DNA from: an uncultured bacterium
Lineage (GTDB): Bacteria; Bacillota; Clostridia; Christensenellales; Borkfalkiaceae
Assembly: GCA_934871445.1 (NCBI GenBank)
Contig: CAKXBD010000020.1
Span: 7,966-23,045, forward strand
Direction of reading: 5' to 3'
Length of the DNA stretch: 15,080 nt
This document shows, piece by piece, positions 1 to 8,599 of the stretch. Position numbers and translations under genes: made by a program. The first letter of the stretch is position 1. Each line of letters begins with the position of its first letter. The notes under the pieces were generated by a model. That model was not told where the DNA came from and ran no database searches. It saw only the letters and a program-made list of their open reading frames with translations.

Positions 1-1008
1 CTGTAACAGTTTGACGAAAAGGAAGAAGGGCGCTTTGATTCCGACGCCGCTAAGATACGCGATTTGCTGAAAGAGTATGCTCGCGCCGCCGAGCGTCACG
101 AGAAACGCGCAGCAGGGCGCGGCGAAAAAGTTTCTCGAAGCGGCGAGAGAAAGACAGCCGCTCGTAACTTCCACGAGACCTTTCGAAAGTCCCTCCGCGC
201 AAGAGGCGAGCGCAGGGACTGCTCCGAAAAGACTTTGGAGCGGAGCGAGGATTTTGAAATCGGCGAGCATGGCCGCCAGCACGTAAAAAAAGGCGATACA
301 GCCGCCTACCGCCAGCGCGGAGAGGACGGAGCTCTGCACGCAGGAAGAGAGGGAAAATTCCCTTGTTTCTTCTTCGGCGGGGGGAGCGGGTGCGACGGGA
401 GAACGGCGGAGAAGGAAGAACCTTAAAATGATTCCCGAAAGGAGTGCGGCGAAGAGATTTGCCGCGAGGATAAAAAATCCGATTTTTTTATCGGAGAACA
501 TTCCCGCCCCGACGCTGCCTATGGCAAACAGGGGACCGGAGGTCGAGCAGGCGCATGCGAGAACGCGCGTTTCTCCGTCGGAGAGAAGTCCGTCTTTTTT
601 CAGTCCCGCGACCGTGGCGGCTCCGACCGGATAGCCCGAAAGGATTCCGATAAAAAAACAAAAACCGCCTTCTCCGCCGCAGCCGAACACGGCTTTCGAA
701 AAGGGAGAAAAGGCGCGAGAAATGAGCTTTGCGCCTCCGCCTGCACGGAGCAGAGACGTAACGAACAGAAACGGAAATACTGCGGGAAGCACGTTCAGCG
801 CCCAAATTTCGATGCCTTTGAGACAGGTCGGCATATAGCGTTCGGGAAAAATACCGAAGAGAATGGCAAACGTGACGAGAAAGATCGTCGGCAGGAAAAT
901 TTTTAATTTTTTGCCGATACCGGAGGTAGAAACCTTTTTTCCGTCCGAAGAAATCCGGACGGGAGGAACAGCAGAAGCGGGCGACACGGAGGAAGGCGAT
1001 GTATACAT
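1..1008 (-). CDS. ylbJ: YlbJ-like sporulation integral membrane protein (partial, 3' end outside window)
   Basis: The minus strand is open from an ATG at 1008 to the window edge (336 codons, no stop). The translation has a Ser/Pro-rich, charged N-terminus (about residues 1-35) followed by many hydrophobic segments (about 36-55, 66-88, 115-135, 150-200, 225-248, 296-320), so it is a polytopic membrane protein. Two motifs match the YlbJ/nucleoside-recognition (Gate) family: SGYPVGA (124-130) and EVTSGC (280-285). YlbJ is known in Bacillus as a mother-cell sporulation protein needed for a proper spore; its substrate is not firmly established. Family length is around 400 residues, so roughly the last 60-70 should lie beyond the left edge. 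It diverges from the ylbK-like gene; ylbJ and ylbK are also neighbours in B. subtilis, which supports the call. No clear Shine-Dalgarno precedes the ATG, so the start is less certain than the identity. Confidence 0.85.
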   Translation of the reverse strand, partial: MYTSPSSVSPASAVPPVRISSDGKKVSTSGIGKKLKIFLPTIFLVTFAILFGIFPERYMPTCLKGIEIWALNVLPAVFPFLFVTSLLRAGGGAKLISRAFSPFSKAVFGCGGEGGFCFFIGILSGYPVGAATVAGLKKDGLLSDGETRVLACACSTSGPLFAIGSVGAGMFSDKKIGFFILAANLFAALLSGIILRFFLLRRSPVAPAPPAEEETREFSLSSCVQSSVLSALAVGGCIAFFYVLAAMLADFKILAPLQSLFGAVPALASCAEGLSKGLVEVTSGCLSLAASRNFFAAPCCAFLVTLGGASILFQQIAYLSGVGIKAPFFLFVKLLQ

Positions 1009-1018
1009 ATTCGGTTTA

Positions 1019-1047
1019 TCTATATGAGAACAAGTCGAAAAATATGT
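1019..1047 (-). promoter_or_regulatory. Possible sigma-E-like promoter of ylbJ
   Basis: Reading the minus strand, ACATATT (1047-1041) is followed after 14 bases by CATATAGA (1026-1019). This resembles the known sigma-E pattern (an ATATT-containing -35, a 14-15 base spacer, and a -10 like CATACAMT), with about five of eight -10 bases matching. ylbJ is sigma-E controlled in B. subtilis. The predicted transcript start would lie only a few bases before the ATG at 1008, leaving little room for a ribosome binding site, so this is a weak call. Confidence 0.3.
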
Positions 1048-1161
1048 AAAAAATCGCGGACGGGCGAGGCGTCGACCGCGGAACGGAGATAAAAGCAAAA
1101 CGTATGGATCGGAAAATATGTCGGAACTCGGCACAAATTAGACAAAGAGAGAGGTGAAAAA

Positions 1162-1947
1162 ATGGCGAGAAAGAGAAAGTTGGGCTTTGCCCTGGGAAGC
1201 GGCGGAAGCCGCGGTGTGGCGCACATCGGATTTTTACAGGCGATGGAGGAGGCGGGTATACGACCGGATATGATTACGGGCTGTTCTATGGGCTCGGTAG
1301 TGGGTGCGGCCTATGCGGCGGGAGTAACTCCTTTGGAGATGCGAGAGGCGGTTTGCAAACTCAAACCCATAGACCTTTTGGACGTGACTCCGCGGCCGGG
1401 AGGACTGTTCGAGACCCGCAAAATGCGAAAAATCCTCAAAAAATATATAGGCGAAGTGGATTTCAGCGAGCTGAAAATCCCTTTCCGCTGCGTGGCTGTG
1501 GATATGTACTCTCAGTCCGTCGTGACTTTCTCGGAGGGAAGCGTTCTCGACGCGGTTGTTGCTTCATCGAGTATTCCCGTTATTTTCAAGCCTACGGAAA
1601 AAGAGAATATGCGGCTCGTGGACGGCGGGATTTTGGAACGTGTTCCCGCACGGCAGTTAAAGGAAATGGGAGCGAGCAAAATCGTGGCGATAGACGTGCT
1701 CGGACAGCGGCAATGCAAGGATAAATGTCCGCGTACGGTGGGCATGCTCTTGGAGGTCATCGACGTGATGGACAATTTCCGCACCGCGCGGCGACGGGAA
1801 GAAAATAAAAAAATAATCGACCTTTGGCTGGAACCCGATCTCGGGGATATGAGCCAATATACCTTTCGGAAATTTCCCTACGCTTACGAGCAGGGCTATA
1901 AAATGGGCGTGGAATATGCGGAAAGAATCAAGGAATTGAAGGGCTGA
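1162..1947 (+). CDS. ylbK: Patatin-like phospholipase family serine hydrolase (YlbK/RssA type)
   Basis: A 261-residue patatin-fold protein. The hallmarks are present: a glycine-rich oxyanion loop GSGGSRG (residues 12-18), the nucleophile elbow GCSMG with Ser42, and the DGG motif with the catalytic Asp154, together forming the Ser-Asp dyad of patatin-type acyl hydrolases. No signal peptide or membrane segment is visible, so it is probably cytoplasmic and may act on lipid acyl esters; the real substrate is unknown for this bacterial subfamily. Length fits RssA/YlbK proteins (250-300 residues). The start is supported by GAGGTG at 1151-1156, five bases before the ATG. It lies 17 bp upstream of the rarA start and is probably co-transcribed with it, so its promoter may also drive the left end of the inserted element. 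Confidence 0.9.
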   Translation: MARKRKLGFALGSGGSRGVAHIGFLQAMEEAGIRPDMITGCSMGSVVGAAYAAGVTPLEMREAVCKLKPIDLLDVTPRPGGLFETRKMRKILKKYIGEVDFSELKIPFRCVAVDMYSQSVVTFSEGSVLDAVVASSSIPVIFKPTEKENMRLVDGGILERVPARQLKEMGASKIVAIDVLGQRQCKDKCPRTVGMLLEVIDVMDNFRTARRREENKKIIDLWLEPDLGDMSQYTFRKFPYAYEQGYKMGVEYAERIKELKG

Positions 1948-1964
1948 CAAAGGTGGCATATACT

Positions 1965-2387
1965 ATGGATTTATTTGATTTCAACAACAACGAAGAGACA
2001 GCGAAACCGTTGGCGGAAAGAATGCGGGCGAACAATCTGAACGAATTTATCGGGCAGAAGCACATCGTTTCCGAACATTCCCTTTTAAGGCGCGCCATCG
2101 CCACCGATAAGCTGGGAAGCTGCATTTTCTGGGGCCCTCCCGGCTGCGGAAAAACTACGCTCGCCAATATCATCGCTCTGACCACGAACGGGGAGTTTAT
2201 CAAGCTCAACGCCGTCAATTCGGGCGTGGCGGACGTCAAGCACGCCGTCGATACCGCCCGTGACAATCTGAAACTGTACGGCAAGCGCACCTATCTCATG
2301 CTGGACGAGTGCCACCGTTTCAATAAGACCCAGAGCGATTCCCTTCTCCCCGCAATAGACATTGGCACCTACCTTGTACAAACATAA
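1965..2387 (+). pseudogene. rarA: rarA (mgsA) 5' fragment, cut by element insertion
   Basis: This is the N-terminal part of the AAA+ clamp-loader-like ATPase RarA/MgsA, which acts at stalled replication forks. Walker A GPPGCGKT is at residues 57-64 and Walker B LMLDE at 111-115, followed by the family sequence HRFNKTQSDSLLPAI. RarA similarity stops after Ile131; the next residues come from the element and a stop appears at 2385-2387, giving a 140-residue ORF. I prefer ATG 1965 to the in-frame GTG 1953, because AAAGGTGG (1949-1956) is eight bases before 1965. The remaining two thirds lie at 12450-13364. Joined at a shared GA, the parts give an uninterrupted 435-residue protein of normal family length. 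The fragment could still be translated into an ATPase core lacking sensor 1, the arginine finger and the C-terminal oligomerisation region. Confidence 0.93.
2336..2382. other. attL: left host-element junction
   Basis: Host rarA sequence runs to the crossover dinucleotide GA at 2358-2359. Element sequence follows, with the arm TACCTTGTACAA at 2370-2381. That arm is the reverse complement of TTGTACAAGGTA at 12428-12439 near the right end, and both lie 11-22 bases from their GA. The core was fixed independently by the reading frame: only GA to GA restores the RarA run LLPAIEQG. Host codon 132 (Glu) is the split codon. Confidence 0.88.
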
Positions 2388-3762
2388 ATTTATTTATATT
2401 ACCCGTGATATACAATTAGATGTCTTTAAGACTCTGAAAACCGTCAATAAAAAGACGGGACGGACGATAGAAGAAGAGTTGCTGGATTATTGCAGGTTTC
2501 CCAGAAGCATTATCGACTTAAAGGCGTTTTTGGGAATCAAGGACAAGAAGAGCATCCAAGCGCGATTTACGAAACCCTTAATGCAACAAGGAAAGTTGAA
2601 GTTTATTTATCCGGAATCTCCAACGAGTGTCTGGCAAAGATATCTGAATACCGAAGTGGATATTACGCCGAAAATGCAAGAGACAATGGTTCAATTGGCT
2701 AAGACGGAAAGGCATTTGGAACTGGAACGGATGACGTTAAAGTTTTGTAAAGTGCCGCGCAGTTTGGGAGAGATTAAAGATCATGTAGGGTTGGCAGGTT
2801 ACGATATTGTGAGAAAGCGGGCAGTACAGCCGCTGATAGATCAAGGCAAAATCAAATTGCTCTATCCGCATGATCCGTTTTATGTCAAGCAAAAGTATGT
2901 TATAGCGGAAGCCCCGGTTGATTTTCCTGCGCTTACGGAAGAGAATATAATTTTATTTTGCTCAACCCCGCGGACCAAAGAAGAAATTAAGGAGCATTTT
3001 GCAATTGGGCAAGATTTGCTTTACAAATTCTTGAATCCGATTATAGAAGAAGGAAAGTTGACTTATACGAAAAGCACAAGGATTGGAAAGAATATAATAC
3101 ACAGAAAATTGGTGAAGAACGAAAATCCTCAAAAAGTAATAATCAAGAAACGAAAAATTACAGATGAGGACATTATAGAGTTCTGCAAAATTCCGCGTCA
3201 TCATCGTGAGTTATGGGAAGAATTTGAAATATCTACTCGGACTTGTCAAAAAATTGTTGACAGACTAATTGAAGACGGTAGATTGGTATATACGGAGGAT
3301 ACAAAAAGTTACAAGAGAAAAGTATTAAAAAATGATCCTGTATTAGTGAAAATGCTAAACGATACAAAACTGAAAGACGAAGATCTCATCGCATATTGTC
3401 GGAAGCCGAGGTTAATACAAGAGATTATAAATAATTTTGGCATTACCAATTACGAATGTAAGAAACATTTAGATAGATTGTTTGCTACGGGAGAATTGGT
3501 GTATACCGAAAAAGCAAGAAGCTGGTACAGAAAAATTAAAGCAAAGGGTTTGACCAATGATGCCGTAACTAAGGAAAATGTAACCGATGAAGATATTATA
3601 TCGTTTTGTAACGTACCTCGGTATGTATACGAAATAAAAAAAGAATTTCACTTGAACGATACTTCATTTAAAAAGATTGTTGAAACGATGATAGATGACG
3701 GAAGATTAATAAATACAGAAAAAGGAAAAGGATATTATAGGAAACTGTTGAAAAATGGATAA
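2362..3762 (+). CDS. Six-repeat tandem winged-helix-like DNA-binding protein
   Basis: The ORF (up to 466 residues) is made of six units of about 60 residues, at roughly 36-96, 122-183, 191-251, 266-322, 338-393 and 408-464. Each has an [FY]CxxPR motif (Cys44, 129, 200, 275, 346, 416), then an EI-helix, then a basic helix ending in a G[KR][LI]-strand and a YxxK wing. They resemble the winged-helix repeats at the C-terminus of AlbA_2/RecG-like proteins (FCxxPRSxxEIxxHLG, then PLIxxGKLK, IPExPxSxxQKY), but no AlbA_2 or ATPase domain is present. A role in DNA binding is inferred. The start is doubtful: the only early in-frame starts are TTG codons at 2362, 2374 and 2479 without a good ribosome site, and a stop (2356-2358) lies just upstream in the integrated form. 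In the excised circle the frame is continuous with the recombinase gene. It overlaps the element rarA by 8 bp. Confidence 0.75.
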   Translation: MAPTLYKHKFIYITRDIQLDVFKTLKTVNKKTGRTIEEELLDYCRFPRSIIDLKAFLGIKDKKSIQARFTKPLMQQGKLKFIYPESPTSVWQRYLNTEVDITPKMQETMVQLAKTERHLELERMTLKFCKVPRSLGEIKDHVGLAGYDIVRKRAVQPLIDQGKIKLLYPHDPFYVKQKYVIAEAPVDFPALTEENIILFCSTPRTKEEIKEHFAIGQDLLYKFLNPIIEEGKLTYTKSTRIGKNIIHRKLVKNENPQKVIIKKRKITDEDIIEFCKIPRHHRELWEEFEISTRTCQKIVDRLIEDGRLVYTEDTKSYKRKVLKNDPVLVKMLNDTKLKDEDLIAYCRKPRLIQEIINNFGITNYECKKHLDRLFATGELVYTEKARSWYRKIKAKGLTNDAVTKENVTDEDIISFCNVPRYVYEIKKEFHLNDTSFKKIVETMIDDGRLINTEKGKGYYRKLLKNG

Positions 3763-4978
3763 CTTATTTACACATATGCACGACAATCTTAAACCGTTAG
3801 CCGAAAAAATGCGCCCGATAAGTTTGGACGATTTTGTCGGTCAGCAACATATTCTCGGCGAGGGAAAACTCCTTCGCCGACTGATTCAAGCCAAAAAAGT
3901 CCCGAGCTGTATTTTCTTCGGCCCTCCGGGAACAGGCAAGACGACTCTTGCGCATATCATCGCTCAGACGACCGGTGGCAACTTTGTTGCTATGAATGCA
4001 GTTTCAAGCGGGGTCGCAGATATCAAAGGGGTGATTAGCGAAGCTAAAAAAACTTTTGAGATGTTCGGCAAAAAGACCTATCTTTTGTTGGATGAGGTGC
4101 ATAGATGGAATAAGGCTCAAAGCGACTCATTGCTTGAAGTGCTGGAATCCGGAAAATTAATCATGATAGGGGCAACTACAGAGTCGCCGACCTATAGTAT
4201 GACCCGTGCTATCGTGAGTCGTTGTTCACTGTTTGAATTTAAACCGGTGGGAGTAGAAGATATAAAAAAAGCGTTGAGAAGGGCGATTGAGGATCCGAAC
4301 GGATTGAAGTCTTTCAATATAAAAATAGATGACGAGGCGTTGACGTATTTTGCAACAGCTTGTGCCGGCGATGTCCGCAGTGCATTGAACGGTCTCGAAA
4401 TAGGTGCACTGACCACCAAGTTGAATAAAGACGGTGAAACAGTGATTACGAAAGATATCGCCGCGGAATGCCTTCAAAAAAAGGCTTTGAGTCTAAACGA
4501 CGACGTATTCTATCATATTTTGAGTGCATTCTGCAAGAGCCTTCGCGGTAGCGATGCGACGGCGGCTTTATATTATGCAAATCGGTTAATCGAGGCGGGT
4601 TGTGAGCCACAGCTTTTGGCAAGGCGGACGATAGCGCACGCGAGCGAGGACTGCTGTTCGGCGAAAGCGCTGAATACGGCATGCAACGCCTTGTACGCGC
4701 TTAATAATTTGGGAATGCCGGAAGGGAATATTATCCTATCGCACGCCATTATCGAAGTCTGCGAGGCTCCTAAAAACAACCGTGTGATCGTCGCAATGGA
4801 ACGGGCGATCGATGATGCTCGGAATCATCCCGACGATAATATACCTGACTATTTGAAGAATCATACGGAAGCGAGTAAGAAATATAAGTATCCACATGAT
4901 TATGGCGGATGGGTAGACCAACAATATCTTCCGGATTCTCTGAAAGACAGGGATTACTTTAAGAAGGAGAACAAATAG
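3755..4978 (+). CDS. rarA: Element-encoded full-length RarA/MgsA AAA+ ATPase (replacement copy)
   Basis: A complete 407-residue RarA homologue, clearly diverged from the interrupted host copy. Motifs are intact: Walker A GPPGTGKT (56-63), Walker B LLLDEVH (110-116), sensor-1 region IGATTES (138-144), the arginine-finger SRC (155-157), the GDVRSALN sensor-2 region (about 205-212) and the typical C-terminal YKYPHDYGGWVDQQYLPD. Known RarA proteins are tetrameric ATPases acting on DNA ends and stalled forks; this copy should be active and could replace the host gene that the element breaks. The ATG at 3755 overlaps the stop of the upstream gene (ATGGATAA), which suggests translational coupling. 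A second ATG at 3776 is possible, but the earlier start matches the host N-terminus better. Its last 85 or so codons are duplicated at 8600-8866. Base composition lies between the host flanks and the AT-rich cargo. Confidence 0.92.
   Translation: MDNLFTHMHDNLKPLAEKMRPISLDDFVGQQHILGEGKLLRRLIQAKKVPSCIFFGPPGTGKTTLAHIIAQTTGGNFVAMNAVSSGVADIKGVISEAKKTFEMFGKKTYLLLDEVHRWNKAQSDSLLEVLESGKLIMIGATTESPTYSMTRAIVSRCSLFEFKPVGVEDIKKALRRAIEDPNGLKSFNIKIDDEALTYFATACAGDVRSALNGLEIGALTTKLNKDGETVITKDIAAECLQKKALSLNDDVFYHILSAFCKSLRGSDATAALYYANRLIEAGCEPQLLARRTIAHASEDCCSAKALNTACNALYALNNLGMPEGNIILSHAIIEVCEAPKNNRVIVAMERAIDDARNHPDDNIPDYLKNHTEASKKYKYPHDYGGWVDQQYLPDSLKDRDYFKKENK
4722..4978 (+). repeat. rarA 3'-end direct repeat, copy 1
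   Basis: The 3' end of the element rarA matches 8602-8866 in the same orientation. The stretch 4739-4865 appears identical base for base to 8627-8753 (127 bp), while both edges carry scattered differences. The cargo gene lies exactly between the two copies. Confidence 0.9.
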
Positions 4979-5049
4979 TTTATTTTAATAGAAAAAGGCC
5001 GTCGGATAAAAATAACAAAGAAAGTCGGCTATAACTGAAGAGGGGAGAA

Positions 5050-8000
5050 ATGAAATTGCTGAACAGTAAAATTTTAGAATCTATTGTGTCACGGGATAAA
5101 CGCTTATCTGAAAGTTTATTGCCAGAATTGATTAAAAGATTAATTCTGTCCAGTATAAAAAATATTGATAGCATTCGTATTCCCTGTAAAGATGATGTAT
5201 GGGCGCCAGGATTTGACGGGATTATTGAATGTTCAGAAAGTACTAAATATGTATGTTCGGGCAAAAGTGTCTGGGAATTTGGTACCAATAAAGATTCATT
5301 AAAAAAAATCAATGAAGATTACGAAAAGCGCAATCAAGATGCTTTAGGAATAGACAAAACCTCAACAGCGTTTTATTTGGTTATACCAAAAATATGGAAA
5401 ATGTCTGTTGGAATGGAAGCATGGGAGAATCAACACAAAGGGGAATGGAAAAAAATACATATTATCGATGCGAGCGAATTATGCGATTGGATCAATTCAA
5501 TACCTTCGGTATGCTGTTGGGTGTTCGAAAATTATTATGATGAGAAGCTTTTATCGTTTACAAGCGTGAACCAAGCTTGGGAAAAGTTTAAAAAGAGAAC
5601 AGAACCAAATTTAACGCAGGATTTATTTTTGGTTGGCAGACAGGGGGAAACAAAATTACTTAATGAAAATAAAAGTAAGGCTATAACAAGAGTGCAAGGC
5701 AATAGTTTTGTCGAGGCTTTAGGTTTTACTATTGCGTCTGTGCTTTCACATAAAGAAAATAGAGAAATTTTTATTGTTGTAGAAGATGAAATAACTTTTA
5801 AAAAATTAAACAGGGTTGTCGAAGATCAGACATTTATTTTCACATTTCCGTATGGCGGAGATGTGAATTTGGATAACAATAATTCCGTTATTCTATGTTT
5901 TAGTGATGCCGATATCAGTATTGTACCGGATATAAAACTAAATAAACTTTCGAAAAATAATTTTGAGGATGCTTTAAAAAAGATGGGCTTAGATAATATT
6001 GAAGCCTGTCGTTTTACTAAATTTACGGATAGAAATGTAGCGGCCTTATTAAGAAAAATACCGGGAACAATAAATATTGCTAAGCCCGATTGGGTAGAGA
6101 AAATTGATTTTTCATATTTAGAACCAATGCTTTTAATGCGAAGTATTAATCGGGAAAGCCAGATAGATAGAAGTTTGGTCAAGTTTTTTGGCGTAGAATA
6201 TAATGAATTTGAAAACAAGATGAATGCTTTGGCAAGATTTGAAGATAGTCCTATCAAAATTGTAGATAGGTATTTTGCCCTTATACACTATGAAGAAGTA
6301 TGGAATATTTTGCGATTAAGCACATCGCATAGATGTTATCAGACATTAATAGAGCTGATTAAAAAAATCTTGCGAAATCAGATACCGCAAGATAATAAAT
6401 TTTTTTTCAATACACAAGACACTTTATTAGAAAATCTGTTTAAAAATTTAATCTACTTTGCATCGAATAGTCCGACTGAGAAATCAAGAGTGGCGGAAGA
6501 TGTGAAAGATATTTTGGAGGAATTGCAAGAAGAAGGCAATCGCGGTAGATTGCTTGAGTATTTAAGAATTTTAGCTAATGCAGTTCCAAATTTAATAATA
6601 TCATTCATAATCAAAAATTTAGAAATCGGTGGCGAAATAGATTCTCTTTTTTCAAATCAAAGTTATACGCATGATTACTGTAAAATATTATTTGCACTCG
6701 AATCACTTCTAAATTTTGACGAAAGCAAAGGTCAGGCTTGTGAAGCCCTGAAAATTTTATATTTGCGCAATTATCGGTATAGTATTTCAAATACTCCGAA
6801 AGAAACATTATCAAATGCGCTGTGCCTTTGGAATACAAAAAATGCTCTTTATTTAAAGGATAAGGAAAAAATTCTTATAAAATTTTTAGAAGACGAGCCG
6901 GTACAGATGGGGATTTTTACATTGGATTTATTGGGAAAAAACCATTACAGTCGGTCTGTGGGGGTTGAAGAATTTAAGTCAGATATTCATAAAGATAATG
7001 TAGTAACCTACGGCGAACTGATAGACGTAATCTATACATTGGATTCTAAAATTGCAGATGCTATAATAGCTACAAAATCAACAGAACTATTGATTAAATT
7101 TATTAAGTCAAGTCGTGTTGTAAAGATTGAAATATATGAAAGTTTGATAAGTCGTATAATTTGCGATGAATATGATCCGCAAGAGATGCAGAAGGCGTAT
7201 TTTGTTGTGTTAGAGCAAATAGTATGGTGTAAGAGAATATATCACCATGAGAAGAATGAAATAAATAAAAAATATATAGATATTTTTATAAAATACAGTA
7301 AAAAACTGCAAAGTCCGGATTTGTTTTTGCGATATTCTTCCTATTTCCAGAATTGGGATGATTGTCCGCTGTTTGATGAGGATGATTATGATGAGGCAGA
7401 ATTTAACTATTCTTGGAAATGCGACAGGAAAATTCAATACAGAAAAAAGATTTATGCTGAGCTTAAAAAAGAATATGGCGAAGATTTATATGTTCGGTTG
7501 TTAAGTCTTATGAGTGATGAATCCATTTGGGGACAATTTTGGCTTCAAGTTGATGATATCGATATAAAAAATTTATGTGATAGATGTATCGAATTAGCTA
7601 AATACCAGATATTGATCTGTGTATTAGATAAGCTATCCCTTGATTTGTTTTCCGAAATATTTAATACATTTACACCAGATGTAAAAATTAAAATTTTATC
7701 AAAAATCAAAAGAGTAGATATTTTTGATCTGTTGGATACAACCGAAAATGAGGAAGCCTATTGGACAAATAAAATTATGTACCAATACGATGAAATATTT
7801 TATAAAAAATTATTGGAGTATAATCCCGCTGGACTTCTTTCCTATTATGCTGATAATGAGAATGAAATCGATAATATCGAAAAGATAGTAAATATCTTGA
7901 AGCGGATTAAAGAGCTAAATGTCGATATAAGGGATAGCGGAAATAGATGTTATTTAGATACAATTTTAAAAAATTTGGATAAGTCAGTTTATTCCGAAGA

Positions 8001-8574
8001 TATAGCTATATTGGAATGGGATTTTTACAAAAGAAAACTGATTAGCGGCTGGTTGGAGGGAATGAGGAAGTACTATTTTTTCAATCCGCAAAAAATAGTC
8101 GAGCAATTAAATAATGAAGATAAAAAATATGAAGTGTATCTTGATTTTTTGTACAATTTTTCGTTACCGCAAATTGCATACACAGCTTTTACTAAGTGTG
8201 AACTTTTTTTCGATATCATAATCAATTGTACGGAAGATAAAGATTGTGCGTTTGCTATAGTTGGACAGATTTTAGGCCGATCTATTAAAGGAGAGGATGG
8301 AATTTTTCCTCACGAGTTCGCTCGAAAAATCATTGAAAAATATAAAAATCAAGACTTAAATCAGAGTTTTATCGTTGGAAAAAGACATAGTGAAGGAGGG
8401 CGAGTAGTAGAAGACGGGAGTGATCAAATTGAGATCGCGGATAGACTTAAAAGCGATGCGAACAGTATAAGTTTACAATATCCTGTGACAGCTCAATTAT
8501 TGCAAGAATTAAGCGACGAACATATCAAAGATGCTAACCGAGATAAGATTTTTACAGAAATTGAATGTGACTGA
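5050..8574 (+). CDS. Large cargo protein, 1174 aa: nuclease-like N-terminus and long helical region (putative defence protein)
   Basis: A 1174-residue protein in strongly AT-rich DNA with no close family name I can give. Residues 50-95 contain PGFDGIIE (Asp56), then GKSVWEFGT (Glu76) and a DYEKR stretch. This D...ExG arrangement resembles a restriction-endonuclease-like (PD-(D/E)xK) domain seen at the N-terminus of large defence-associated proteins; this is inferred, not proven. Residues about 190-310 (LFLVGRQGETKLL, then strand-rich sequence including FIVVEDE and VILCFSDAD) look like a degenerate NTPase-like or sensor core without a canonical P-loop. The remaining 800 residues are mainly amphipathic helices, like a helical-repeat sensor or scaffold. 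AGGGGAG precedes ATG 5050. The gene sits alone between two copies of the rarA 3' end, in a cargo position. No membrane segment or signal peptide is evident. Anti-phage or anti-plasmid function is a hypothesis. Confidence 0.6.
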   Translation: MKLLNSKILESIVSRDKRLSESLLPELIKRLILSSIKNIDSIRIPCKDDVWAPGFDGIIECSESTKYVCSGKSVWEFGTNKDSLKKINEDYEKRNQDALGIDKTSTAFYLVIPKIWKMSVGMEAWENQHKGEWKKIHIIDASELCDWINSIPSVCCWVFENYYDEKLLSFTSVNQAWEKFKKRTEPNLTQDLFLVGRQGETKLLNENKSKAITRVQGNSFVEALGFTIASVLSHKENREIFIVVEDEITFKKLNRVVEDQTFIFTFPYGGDVNLDNNNSVILCFSDADISIVPDIKLNKLSKNNFEDALKKMGLDNIEACRFTKFTDRNVAALLRKIPGTINIAKPDWVEKIDFSYLEPMLLMRSINRESQIDRSLVKFFGVEYNEFENKMNALARFEDSPIKIVDRYFALIHYEEVWNILRLSTSHRCYQTLIELIKKILRNQIPQDNKFFFNTQDTLLENLFKNLIYFASNSPTEKSRVAEDVKDILEELQEEGNRGRLLEYLRILANAVPNLIISFIIKNLEIGGEIDSLFSNQSYTHDYCKILFALESLLNFDESKGQACEALKILYLRNYRYSISNTPKETLSNALCLWNTKNALYLKDKEKILIKFLEDEPVQMGIFTLDLLGKNHYSRSVGVEEFKSDIHKDNVVTYGELIDVIYTLDSKIADAIIATKSTELLIKFIKSSRVVKIEIYESLISRIICDEYDPQEMQKAYFVVLEQIVWCKRIYHHEKNEINKKYIDIFIKYSKKLQSPDLFLRYSSYFQNWDDCPLFDEDDYDEAEFNYSWKCDRKIQYRKKIYAELKKEYGEDLYVRLLSLMSDESIWGQFWLQVDDIDIKNLCDRCIELAKYQILICVLDKLSLDLFSEIFNTFTPDVKIKILSKIKRVDIFDLLDTTENEEAYWTNKIMYQYDEIFYKKLLEYNPAGLLSYYADNENEIDNIEKIVNILKRIKELNVDIRDSGNRCYLDTILKNLDKSVYSEDIAILEWDFYKRKLISGWLEGMRKYYFFNPQKIVEQLNNEDKKYEVYLDFLYNFSLPQIAYTAFTKCELFFDIIINCTEDKDCAFAIVGQILGRSIKGEDGIFPHEFARKIIEKYKNQDLNQSFIVGKRHSEGGRVVEDGSDQIEIADRLKSDANSISLQYPVTAQLLQELSDEHIKDANRDKIFTEIECD

Positions 8575-8599
8575 ATCTAATAAATAATTATTATTTTTA

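Noticed and set aside
64..805. Several ORFs on both strands within 1-1000
   Set aside because: They are shadows of the minus-strand ylbJ frame, which alone shows membrane segments and family motifs; their Arg/Glu- and Ser/Arg-rich translations have no recognisable features.
2374..2402. Possible promoter in the element left end (TTGTAC, 17 bases, TATTAC)
   Set aside because: Only three of six -35 bases match, and the -35 lies in the att arm palindrome, which explains the sequence.
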